Positions 1-5,801 of a stretch of DNA of 5,801 bases are shown here, one piece after another. The stretch comes from an uncultured Erysipelotrichaceae bacterium. GTDB lineage: Bacteria > Bacillota_I > Bacilli_A > RFN20 > CAG-826. Position numbers and translations under genes: made by a program. Each line of letters begins with the position of its first letter. Position 1 is the stretch's first letter. The stretch covers positions 1-5,801 of the forward strand of contig CACYJD010000040.1 in the NCBI GenBank assembly GCA_902774655.1. The letters are read 5' to 3'. Under the pieces are notes generated by a model that worked only from the letters and a program-made list of their open reading frames with translations, ran no database searches and had not been told where the DNA came from.

Positions 1-1028
1 TGAGCAAGTTGCTTTGGAATTAATAGGCATAATCCACCAAAGATTAATGCCATAGTTGTGCTAATTATGAATCCGAATTGGATATACTTTTGTGCACGTT
101 TTATGTCTTTTGCGCCAATACATTGACCAACCGATCCCCCAATTGCGTTTGCAACCGCTCCTAAAGCACTAAATCCAAATGAAGTAACTCTGTCTGTAAC
201 GCCAACAGTGCTACCATAGATAAGTCCCTTCGAATTCATTAAGGCAAGAATAATTGAGAAGGAAAGAATAACTAAACCATCTTGTAAAGATATTGGCAAT
301 CCGCTAGTAAAGATTTGAGAGTTGTAATCCCAATCAATCCATCCTTTAAGCGAGAACCTATATGGTAATTGCTTTATTTTGAGATAGATAGCAATAACAA
401 TACAGCCAACAACATAGCCTAATACAGTAGCTAAAGCTGCCCCTTGAGCACCCCAACCAAAACCGATAATAAATAGGGCATCTAAACCAATATTTGTAAG
501 TGCCGCACTTATTAAGAAAATCATTCCTGCAAAAGAGTTACCAATTCCACGAAGAATTGAACTAGCAATAACGATAACGGTATTGAAAATTAATCCACTA
601 GAGAGAATCATCAAGTACTGAATAGCAACTTCTCTAGCAGTATCCTCTACACGTAATAAGTCGATAATTAACCAACTAAAAGAGATAAGAAAAACAGCAG
701 ATATTAGACCAATAAGTCCAATAATAATAGCGGTGTTCTTGATACTTTTTTCAATTTTTTCAGTATCTTTCATACCATAACATCTTGCGATTAAAATGGT
801 GCCACCAGTTGCAATGCCTTGGATAACTGAATTAACTAAAAATAAAACAGTAGTGCCTGTCGCAACGCTAACAGAATCAATAGGGGTACCAAAGTTGCCA
901 ATAAAGATTAAGTCAATCGCGCTATAAACAGAATTTAAGAAAAAACCCAAAAAGAAAGGTAATGTAAATCTAACCAAATTAGACATTACATTTCCTTGTG
1001 TTAGGTCAATCTGCTTCACTTTTGCCAT
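1..1028 (-). CDS. MATE-family multidrug/cation antiporter, 3'-truncated by the window edge
   Basis: I translated 342 codons from the minus strand; the C-terminus lies beyond the window, and since MATE proteins are usually about 440-460 residues, roughly 100 are missing. MATE proteins are inner-membrane antiporters that expel drugs or metabolites in exchange for Na+ or H+. Family marks seen: the N-terminal IDLTQGNV lead-in (7-14), the first helix with AIDLIFIGNFG (37-47), RGIGNSFAG (160-168), the strongly conserved stretch NIGLDALFIIGFGWGAQGAA (179-198), the start of the second lobe TSGLPISLQDGL (241-252), and QCIGAKDIKRAQ (302-313), the loop conserved as Q-x-x-G-A-x-x-x-x-R-A. About nine to ten hydrophobic helices are present. 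The start at 1028 is the furthest-upstream ATG, because an in-frame TGA lies two codons before it. It has no Shine-Dalgarno sequence. An internal ATG (codon 15) is preceded by AAGGA, but starting there would lose the conserved lead-in. The substrate cannot be predicted. Confidence 0.95.
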   Translation of the reverse strand, partial: MAKVKQIDLTQGNVMSNLVRFTLPFFLGFFLNSVYSAIDLIFIGNFGTPIDSVSVATGTTVLFLVNSVIQGIATGGTILIARCYGMKDTEKIEKSIKNTAIIIGLIGLISAVFLISFSWLIIDLLRVEDTAREVAIQYLMILSSGLIFNTVIVIASSILRGIGNSFAGMIFLISAALTNIGLDALFIIGFGWGAQGAALATVLGYVVGCIVIAIYLKIKQLPYRFSLKGWIDWDYNSQIFTSGLPISLQDGLVILSFSIILALMNSKGLIYGSTVGVTDRVTSFGFSALGAVANAIGGSVGQCIGAKDIKRAQKYIQFGFIISTTMALIFGGLCLLIPKQLA

Positions 1029-1036
1029 AGGTCAAT

Positions 1037-1064
1037 ATTGTAATAGTTTATTGATTTAAATCAA
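1037..1064 (-). promoter_or_regulatory. Candidate promoter of the MATE gene
   Basis: On the minus strand there is a TTGATT -35-like box (1064-1059), a 16-base spacer, and a TACAAT -10-like box (1042-1037) that matches five of six consensus bases. The expected start of transcription, about seven bases further on, falls near 1030, almost at the ATG (1028). This would give a leaderless or nearly leaderless message and fits the missing ribosome binding site. The assignment is by eye only. Confidence 0.4.
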
Positions 1065-1066
1065 TA
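1049..1066. promoter_or_regulatory. Perfect 18-bp palindrome, candidate operator in the divergent promoter region
   Basis: TATTGATTTAAATCAATA is its own exact reverse complement, and the symmetry breaks at the next base pair on each side. It lies between the divergent MATE and acetyltransferase genes and covers the -35 box and much of the spacer of the proposed MATE promoter. A dimeric helix-turn-helix repressor, for example of the MarR or TetR type, commonly binds such a site. The identity of any regulator is inference, as none is encoded in the window. With no loop it would make a poor RNA hairpin, so a DNA-binding site is more likely than a terminator. Confidence 0.5.
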
Positions 1067-1101
1067 TCAAAAACAAATAGTGATTATGTTAATTAATCAT
1101 T

Positions 1102-1124
1102 TAGAATATTAGTAGATAGAAGGA
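1102..1124 (+). promoter_or_regulatory. Candidate -10 box and ribosome binding site of the acetyltransferase unit
   Basis: TAGAAT (1102-1107) resembles a -10 box, but no convincing -35 box lies 16-18 bases upstream. AGAAGGA (1118-1124) is a good Shine-Dalgarno sequence seven bases before the ATG at 1132 and fixes that start. The ribosome binding site is clear; the promoter element is tentative. Confidence 0.5.
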
Positions 1125-1131
1125 CATCTAT

Positions 1132-1725
1132 ATGAAACGTATCGATAAATATGATCAATTATTAAATTCTGGAGAATACTATAACTGTAATGATCCAGAA
1201 CTTTTAAAGTATCAATTTAAATGTAAAAGAGATATGGATAGATATAATCTAACATCCAATTCTCCTTTCGGTCTTAAAAGAAGAAAGAAAATTCTTCAAA
1301 AAATGTTTGGAAAGATTGGGGCTAACCCATATATCGAGCCTCCATTTCATGCGAACTTTGGAGGCAAAAATGTTTTTATTGGAGATAACTTTTATTCTAA
1401 TTTCAATCTCACATTGGTAGATGATGCAAGAATCACTATTGGTAATAACGTTATGATTGGTCCAAATGTTACAATCATTACACCCGTTCATCCTTTAGAA
1501 GTTAAAGATAGATTAAGTGAATGCAATCAAAGAAACATCCCAGTAACTATTGGCGATAATGTTTGGATTGCTTCTAATGTCACAATTTTTCCTGGAGTTA
1601 AGATTGGAAACAATGTAGTAATAGGCGCTAATTCATTGGTAACAAAAGACATACCAGATAACGCTTTAGCAATAGGTTCTCCAGCGGTTGTGACAAAAAT
1701 GATTAATAATGAGGATAAGAAATAA
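1132..1725 (+). CDS. Maltose/galactoside-type sugar O-acetyltransferase (left-handed beta-helix)
   Basis: This 197-residue protein has the full length of the LacA/NodL/Maa family (about 185-205). These cytoplasmic trimers move acetyl from acetyl-CoA to a hydroxyl of a sugar or sugar-like compound. The N-terminal helical cap of the maltose acetyltransferase type spans about residues 5-55 (LLNSGEYYNCNDPELL). Hexapeptide repeats of the beta-helix follow from about 65 to 185, including VFIGDN (81-86), ITIGNNVMIG (101-110), VTIGDNVWIASNVTIFPGV (138-156) and VKIGNNVVIGANSLV (156-170), ending in AIGSPAVV. His120 in T-P-V-H-P-L corresponds to the catalytic histidine of the family's T-x-x-H-P motif. 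The start has a good ribosome binding site. The stop overlaps the next gene's start (TAATG), so the two are probably translationally coupled. The true acceptor is unknown; family members often act as detoxifying enzymes with broad specificity. Confidence 0.93.
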   Translation: MKRIDKYDQLLNSGEYYNCNDPELLKYQFKCKRDMDRYNLTSNSPFGLKRRKKILQKMFGKIGANPYIEPPFHANFGGKNVFIGDNFYSNFNLTLVDDARITIGNNVMIGPNVTIITPVHPLEVKDRLSECNQRNIPVTIGDNVWIASNVTIFPGVKIGNNVVIGANSLVTKDIPDNALAIGSPAVVTKMINNEDKK

Positions 1726-2348
1726 TGAAAGTTTTGATGATTAATGGAAGCCCTAGAGCTAACGGAAATACAAGCATTTTATTAAATGAAATGAAGAAAG
1801 TTTTTTCTAGTTTTGATGTTGAGGTAGAAGAAATCAAAATAGGTGCGTTAGATATAAGAGGATGTATTTCTTGCGATTACTGCAAATCTCATCCAGGTGA
1901 GTGTGTGTTTAAAGATATTGTTAATGAGACATCTAAAAAATTTAAAGAAGCCGATGGATTAGTTGTTGCTTCACCAGTGTATTATGCTTCCCCAAATGGA
2001 ACAGTTATTTCATTTTTAGATAGACTTTTTCATAGTAAAGACTATGACGTTCATTACAAAGTTGGAGCAGCATTTGCTATCGCTCGTAGAGGTGGAACAA
2101 CTGCATCGTTTGATGTATTAAACAAATATTTCACAATTTCAGGCATGCCTGTAGCGTCAGGTGATTATTGGAATAATGGATTTGGACTAAAACAAGGCGA
2201 AATTAATGAAGACCTTGAAGGTTTAAGAAACGCTAGAGTAGTTGCAAAACGTATGGTGTTTTTAATGAAATCAATTAAAGACGGTAAAGAAAATTATAAA
2301 GATTTGCTTGAAGAAGAAGAGCGAGTTTCTACTCATTTTATAAAGTAA
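1725..2348 (+). CDS. Flavodoxin-fold FMN protein of the iron-sulfur flavoprotein / NAD(P)H-dependent reductase family
   Basis: The protein has 207 residues. It opens with a first beta strand and an FMN phosphate-binding loop, MINGSPRANGNTS (5-17), typical of the FMN_red/WrbA-like flavodoxin group. The second flavin loop is ASPVYYASPNG (82-92). Between them Cys47-x2-Cys50-x2-Cys53-x6-Cys60 fits the CX2CX2CX4-7C motif known to hold a [4Fe-4S] cluster in archaeal and clostridial iron-sulfur flavoproteins. ARRGGTT (120-126) is a further conserved loop near the flavin in this family. The likely role is cytoplasmic electron transfer or reduction of quinones, nitro compounds or oxidants; the partner is unknown. 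The start overlaps the acetyltransferase stop by one base, with GAGGA (1711-1715) nine bases upstream as its ribosome binding site. It ends ten bases from the convergent permease gene. The fold is certain, but cluster binding is inferred from the motif. Confidence 0.9.
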   Translation: MKVLMINGSPRANGNTSILLNEMKKVFSSFDVEVEEIKIGALDIRGCISCDYCKSHPGECVFKDIVNETSKKFKEADGLVVASPVYYASPNGTVISFLDRLFHSKDYDVHYKVGAAFAIARRGGTTASFDVLNKYFTISGMPVASGDYWNNGFGLKQGEINEDLEGLRNARVVAKRMVFLMKSIKDGKENYKDLLEEEERVSTHFIK

Positions 2349-2360
2349 TAGAGTAGTTTT
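2329..2360 (+). terminator. Weak candidate terminator of the acetyltransferase-flavoprotein unit
   Basis: CTACTC (2329-2334) pairs with GAGTAG (2351-2356) across a 16-base AT-rich loop, followed by TTTT (2357-2360). The left arm lies inside the last codons of the flavoprotein gene. The stem is short and the loop long, so termination would be weak. On the opposite strand the hairpin has no T-tract after it, so it would not serve the convergent permease gene. Confidence 0.3.
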
Positions 2361-4809
2361 ATTCAGAAGAACGTAGATTATTAGCTATATCTAAATTTTT
2401 AATTTTACGCATCGCAAACAAATGGCAAATCGCGATTACAGCAATAACAAATAGTAAAGCGATTAGCACTAATAAAAATGAGAATATAAATGGATATGTT
2501 TGTCTTGCGGTGGATGCAAGGGCGAACAATATCTTGCTACTTATAATACTTATTGGTAGTGCAAAGACTGTTGCAAGCAAAAGTTGGAATGCATGCTGAT
2601 AGATAAATATTTTTGATATTGTGCCAATCTTAAAACCAATAGCTCTATATAAAGATAGTTGATATATCTGTTCAAGAAGAGCGTTTTGGTTCATAACAAA
2701 CAAAACAACTAATGTTATCGATAAAGAGAAACTAATCATAATTATTAAGAAAATATCTAACGTATCGAATATTCGCTTTAAATTCTTTTCTAGTGAAGAA
2801 GTAAAAACAAGCAAGGATTGAGTGGTTTTTTGACTTATTAATTGAGAAAGACTAATTTCATCATTGGTGTTTAATAGTAAGGATGAAACATAATCGATAG
2901 ATAAAGCGTTAAACTGTGTTTTTGATAGATATGCAATTGGGTGATAATACTGATATGAAATAGCGGCTACCTTAACTTTTACGTTGTTAATGTAGATAAA
3001 GTCGCCTTGATTAACATTCATTTCTTTGGCGTGTCCTTTAGAAATGATGATTCCTTCATCTAGCAAAGAAATATAATGGTCACCTTTTATATCTGGGATA
3101 TTGACCATTCCATCATTTTCAGATGGGTTAAATGCTAAGCATTCCAAATACTGAGATTTTCCATCCTCAGTCTTAGCTTCTAAATAGGTATAATAACAAT
3201 CTAGATATTTACTGACGCATCTATCACTTTTAATTGAGTTTATTGCCTCTTCGTCATCGCTACTATTAAGATAAACTTGGCAATCATAGTTCATTCTTTT
3301 ATTGCATCCTTGATTAATAAGTTCTGCTTTTGAAATGCCAAAGAATCCACAGATTAAAATCATGGTCAACGATGAGAATATCGAGAAGGATGAAATAAAG
3401 AATCTTCTTTTGTTTTGTAATATCGAATTAGTGGAGTTCTGCGCGATAAATGGCATTTTTTGAATTCTTTTTTCTAACTTAAGTGGTAGAGATTTTCTAC
3501 TAGATTCATTATTAATTGATGCATCTTTAGGAGTAATTCTAAATATAGAAATCGAAGCCATCATTGTCGCCAAAATTACAAGTAGAATTAGTGAGGAAGC
3601 ACTAATAAAAATAACAGGTAAACTTAATGAACTACCAATTAATGGGATCGAATAAGTTTTAACCATTGAATATGCAATTAATTTAGAGAAGCCATATCCA
3701 ATAGGAATTGAAATTAGAATCGCACTTAAGGCAATAAGAAGTGAAAAAGACAGCAGTATTAATATAATTTCTTTTCTAGACACTCCATTGGAAAGCATGA
3801 TTCCAATATTTCTAGTCGTTTGTCGAATGATTTGTCCTAAGAACAAACCAATAAGCATTGCGATAATCACGTAAAAGAAAACAGGCAAGAATATAAATGA
3901 TATTCCTAATTGTCGATCGACACTTTGCATGTATCTTCGTGATGGTGTGTCATCACCCTTAACTACACTTATTGGCTCTATACCTTTAGATTCAAAATAA
4001 TCATTAATCTTCTCTTTCATTACATCTTCGCTATAACCAGGAGCGTTTTTAATGATTATTTCGTTGGCAATTTTACTTGCATAACTTTCATCCAAATTAT
4101 TTAAATCAATGGGTGATAGGTTTGTGGAGTTAATGAAGTTATCGAAAAGAGTTTTTAATGAACTATCCAAATCAATCAATGTTGCTAATAATGGAGCGTA
4201 TTCATTAAAAAAACTATTTAAATCTCTTTCTGAGAAATAAATGTATCCAAAATCATAATCGTCAGTCCAAACATATTGGTTATAAGTTGGATAGACGCCT
4301 TCGACTGTGTCCACAATTTTATTTATAAAGAAATATCGTGATAGGCCAGAAACAGTGAGTTTAATGCTGTCTCCCACTTTGAACCCATTATTTTTGGCGA
4401 ACTTATTTGAAACAGCAACATTATATTCGCCATCGAATGGAGGCAATTCTTCAACAATGTGGCGTTTCATTATTTCATCATTATTATCGCTATAGGTAAT
4501 GATTCTACTATTAATTGTTCTACCGTCTTCTTTTAGTAAATGAACATCAAAAGAAAGGCGCATATCAACAGCAGCAACACCTTCGATATCACGTAAATCA
4601 GCGTATTCTTCCCTCTCATCTAAGACGAGAGAAACTTGTTCATCTACATAACCGTATTCTTGAAAAAAACGTATAGGATCTTGACTCAAATGGTCTTTTG
4701 CAGATAAAAATGCATTAAATACACCAGCGGATAAACCACTAATAAAAATCAAAGTAATAAATATAGAAAAGAATCGCTTGATATATGAACCTAGCAATAA
4801 TCTAATCAT
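2359..4809 (-). CDS. ABC transporter permease, FtsX/MacB type, two FtsX-like blocks
   Basis: The protein has 816 residues from the ATG at 4809. An in-frame TTG at 4815 would add two residues, but the purine-rich AGAGG (4824-4820) is only four bases from it and ten from the ATG. The ATG also gives a TAATG overlap with the ATPase stop, so I prefer it. Approximate layout: helix 1 (12-34), ectodomain 1 (35-300), helices 2-4 (301-326, 350-374, 397-421), cytoplasmic linker, helix 5 (470-491), ectodomain 2 (492-683), helices 6-8 (684-706, 735-759, 772-798). This doubled one-plus-three helix pattern is that of large MacB/FtsX permeases. Each half carries a coupling segment (SNGVSRKEI at 340-348; YRAIGFKIGTI at 721-731), and each ectodomain has a MacB-like motif (VSNKFAKNNGFKVGD; ISKGHAKEMNVNQGD). 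Five of its seven cysteines lie in ectodomain 2. It should work with the adjacent ATPase in export, peptide resistance or a mechanical task outside the membrane; the substrate is unknown. Confidence 0.92.
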   Translation of the reverse strand: MIRLLLGSYIKRFFSIFITLIFISGLSAGVFNAFLSAKDHLSQDPIRFFQEYGYVDEQVSLVLDEREEYADLRDIEGVAAVDMRLSFDVHLLKEDGRTINSRIITYSDNNDEIMKRHIVEELPPFDGEYNVAVSNKFAKNNGFKVGDSIKLTVSGLSRYFFINKIVDTVEGVYPTYNQYVWTDDYDFGYIYFSERDLNSFFNEYAPLLATLIDLDSSLKTLFDNFINSTNLSPIDLNNLDESYASKIANEIIIKNAPGYSEDVMKEKINDYFESKGIEPISVVKGDDTPSRRYMQSVDRQLGISFIFLPVFFYVIIAMLIGLFLGQIIRQTTRNIGIMLSNGVSRKEIILILLSFSLLIALSAILISIPIGYGFSKLIAYSMVKTYSIPLIGSSLSLPVIFISASSLILLVILATMMASISIFRITPKDASINNESSRKSLPLKLEKRIQKMPFIAQNSTNSILQNKRRFFISSFSIFSSLTMILICGFFGISKAELINQGCNKRMNYDCQVYLNSSDDEEAINSIKSDRCVSKYLDCYYTYLEAKTEDGKSQYLECLAFNPSENDGMVNIPDIKGDHYISLLDEGIIISKGHAKEMNVNQGDFIYINNVKVKVAAISYQYYHPIAYLSKTQFNALSIDYVSSLLLNTNDEISLSQLISQKTTQSLLVFTSSLEKNLKRIFDTLDIFLIIMISFSLSITLVVLFVMNQNALLEQIYQLSLYRAIGFKIGTISKIFIYQHAFQLLLATVFALPISIISSKILFALASTARQTYPFIFSFLLVLIALLFVIAVIAICHLFAMRKIKNLDIANNLRSSE

Positions 4810-5513
4810 TACCAAGAAACCTCTTTAACAGGTATTGGATTATTATTTACTTTATTTGAAACAATCTTGCCATCTTTCATTTTGATGATTCGATCAGAAA
4901 TTAGTCCGATTTCTTTCGTGTGAGTAACAAGAATAATTGTTTTGCCTTCATTATGTAGCTTTTTGATAAGTTCTAATATTTTAATTCCAGAAGCTTCGTC
5001 CAAAGCACCAGTGGGTTCATCAAATAATAGAAGATTTCCTTCTTTATTTAATGCCCTTGCAATTGCAATTCTTTGTTGTTGACCTCCACTTAATTGACGT
5101 GGGAATTTGTCTTGTTTATCAGAAAGGCCTACCTTCTTTAATAACTCTAACGCTCTATCTTTATTTTTATAGCCATCAACAATCATTACATTTTGTAAGG
5201 CGGTAATGTCGTTAATTAAATTGAAGAATTGATAAACAAATCCAATATCATTCTTACGATAATTCGTTAATTCTTTTTCTTTAAATTTAGTAATGTCTTT
5301 TCCATTAACAATTACTTCTCCACTTGTAGGGTGATCAATTGCTCCAAGCATATTTAAAAGTGTTGATTTGCCTGAACCTGATTCACCAACAATAGTGACA
5401 AATTCACCCTTTTCAATATTTAAAGAAACATCGTTTAAGGCATAGGTAATACCTTCCCCTTCTCCGTAAACTTTAGTGACATTCTTTATTTCAACGTAGT
5501 AATTATTTTCCAT
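4809..5513 (-). CDS. ABC transporter ATP-binding protein, MacB/LolD type
   Basis: This is a 234-residue nucleotide-binding protein with every motif intact: A-loop Tyr16, Walker A GESGSGKST (43-51, Lys49), Q-loop Gln95 in VYQFFNL, signature LSGGQ (141-145), Walker B LLLFDE (161-166, catalytic Glu166), D-loop GALD (169-172) and H-loop His198. The FDEPTGALD wording and the length are typical of the LolD/MacB/FtsE group that powers FtsX-like permeases. It would sit on the cytoplasmic face as a dimer and drive the permease encoded immediately downstream. The start lies ten bases after the stop of the upstream membrane-protein gene and has only a weak GAG-containing ribosome binding site, so translation may depend on reinitiation from that gene. 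Its stop overlaps the permease ATG as TAATG. Together these spacings support a single operon. Confidence 0.96.
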   Translation of the reverse strand: MENNYYVEIKNVTKVYGEGEGITYALNDVSLNIEKGEFVTIVGESGSGKSTLLNMLGAIDHPTSGEVIVNGKDITKFKEKELTNYRKNDIGFVYQFFNLINDITALQNVMIVDGYKNKDRALELLKKVGLSDKQDKFPRQLSGGQQQRIAIARALNKEGNLLLFDEPTGALDEASGIKILELIKKLHNEGKTIILVTHTKEIGLISDRIIKMKDGKIVSNKVNNNPIPVKEVSW

Positions 5514-5523
5514 AAGAACTCAA

Positions 5524-5801
5524 TTAATTTTCAGTTAATCCCTCAGAACTCGCCTCTTTTTTCTTTTTGTTATGTCTAATCAAGAAGAAAACTAGGAACT
5601 CTATTCCAAATAGCATAAAGGCAATAGCAGCAAATATTCCTAACCTTCCAAACTGGTTAGCAGGAAGAATGCTGGTTATTGCTTCACCTAAGGCATCGCC
5701 TTGTAAATACATATAATAACCTTCTGGTACAAAGTAATTTGCCACTATTGATAGAGTTGCAAGAATAGTTAAGAAAATGATTGGTTTATATATTTTTTTG
5801 A
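5524..5801 (-). CDS. Small two-helix membrane protein upstream of the ABC genes, 5' end beyond the window
   Basis: I do not recognise the family. A GTG at 5745 would give 73 residues, but it has no ribosome binding site. The frame stays open through 18 more codons to the window edge, and these codons encode KKIYKP followed by a hydrophobic run. I therefore read the gene as partial, with its start to the right of 5801. Counting from the first full codon (5799-5797), 91 residues are visible: a basic start, helix 1 (about 6-20), a non-cytoplasmic loop (21-52, rich in aromatic residues with Pro and Gly), helix 2 (53-74, FGIEFLVFFLIR), and a short tail beginning HNKKKKE. The positive charges on both outer flanks predict that both ends are cytoplasmic. 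Its stop lies ten bases before the ATPase start, so it is co-transcribed and may be an accessory subunit of the ABC system. It could equally be the C-terminus of a larger membrane protein. Confidence 0.7.
   Translation of the reverse strand, partial: KKIYKPIIFLTILATLSIVANYFVPEGYYMYLQGDALGEAITSILPANQFGRLGIFAAIAFMLFGIEFLVFFLIRHNKKKKEASSEGLTEN

Noticed and set aside
1249..1491. 80-codon open frame on the minus strand inside the acetyltransferase gene
   Set aside because: It lies wholly within a well-supported conserved gene in the opposite direction, and its translation shows no family motif. It is an antisense shadow.
1725..2348. Assignment to a specific named enzyme such as WrbA or an azoreductase
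   Set aside because: The flavin loops fit the broad family, but the cysteine motif between them points to the iron-sulfur flavoprotein branch. No substrate-defining feature is visible, so no gene symbol is given.
2349..2358. Bidirectional terminator between the convergent flavoprotein and permease genes
   Set aside because: The one hairpin found has a T-tract only on the plus strand and is itself weak, so nothing supports termination of the permease transcript here.
4307..4495. 62-codon open frame on the plus strand inside the permease gene
   Set aside because: It is antisense to the conserved first ectodomain of the permease, with no motif and no good ribosome binding site. Treated as a shadow.
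4809..5513. Naming the ABC pair as LolCDE, MacB, BceAB or FtsEX
   Set aside because: The motifs are shared by all of these. No adjacent sensor kinase/regulator (as for Bce systems) or membrane-fusion protein (as for Mac systems) is visible, so only the superfamily can be supported.
1..5801. Alternative genetic code (UGA as Trp), considered because the DNA is AT-rich and all complete genes end in TAA
   Set aside because: All eight visible Trp codons in recognised proteins are TGG, and no conserved frame is interrupted by TGA. A low-GC code-4 genome would be expected to use TGA for most of them.

Overview
The window is AT-rich (roughly one third G+C by eye), and its genes use TGG for every tryptophan visible (eight in the five recognised proteins). 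All four complete genes stop with TAA. This suggests a low-GC Bacillota-type bacterium, or a relative of that grade, using the standard code. A code-4 mycoplasma would be expected to write most Trp codons as TGA. The species cannot be named from this sequence. No rRNA, tRNA, CRISPR array, insertion sequence or other mobile element is visible, and no gap between genes exceeds about 105 bases.

Left part (1-1028, minus strand): the N-terminal three quarters of a MATE-family multidrug/cation antiporter. Its 3' end lies beyond the window. It is divergent from a two-gene plus-strand unit (1132-2348): a maltose/galactoside-type O-acetyltransferase with a left-handed beta-helix fold, then a flavodoxin-fold FMN protein with the four-cysteine motif of iron-sulfur flavoproteins. 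The stop of the first overlaps the start of the second as TAATG. The 103-bp divergent intergenic region holds a perfect 18-bp palindrome over the -35 and spacer of the best MATE promoter candidate, which makes it a good candidate operator.

Right part (2359-5801, minus strand, convergent with the acetyltransferase unit): three genes read leftward as one operon. First is a small two-helix membrane protein that runs off the right edge. It is followed by a MacB/LolD-type ABC ATPase and a large eight-helix FtsX/MacB-type permease. The ATPase and permease also overlap as TAATG, and they should form a type VII (MacB/FtsX-like) ABC machine that does work on the outer face of the membrane or exports a substrate. 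The small membrane protein may be an accessory subunit.

The gene families are individually familiar. The points deserving a second look are the palindrome in the divergent promoter, a possible near-leaderless MATE transcript, the Fe-S motif in the flavoprotein, the cysteine-rich second ectodomain of the permease, and the small membrane protein at the right edge. I see no clear evidence of a wholly new system.
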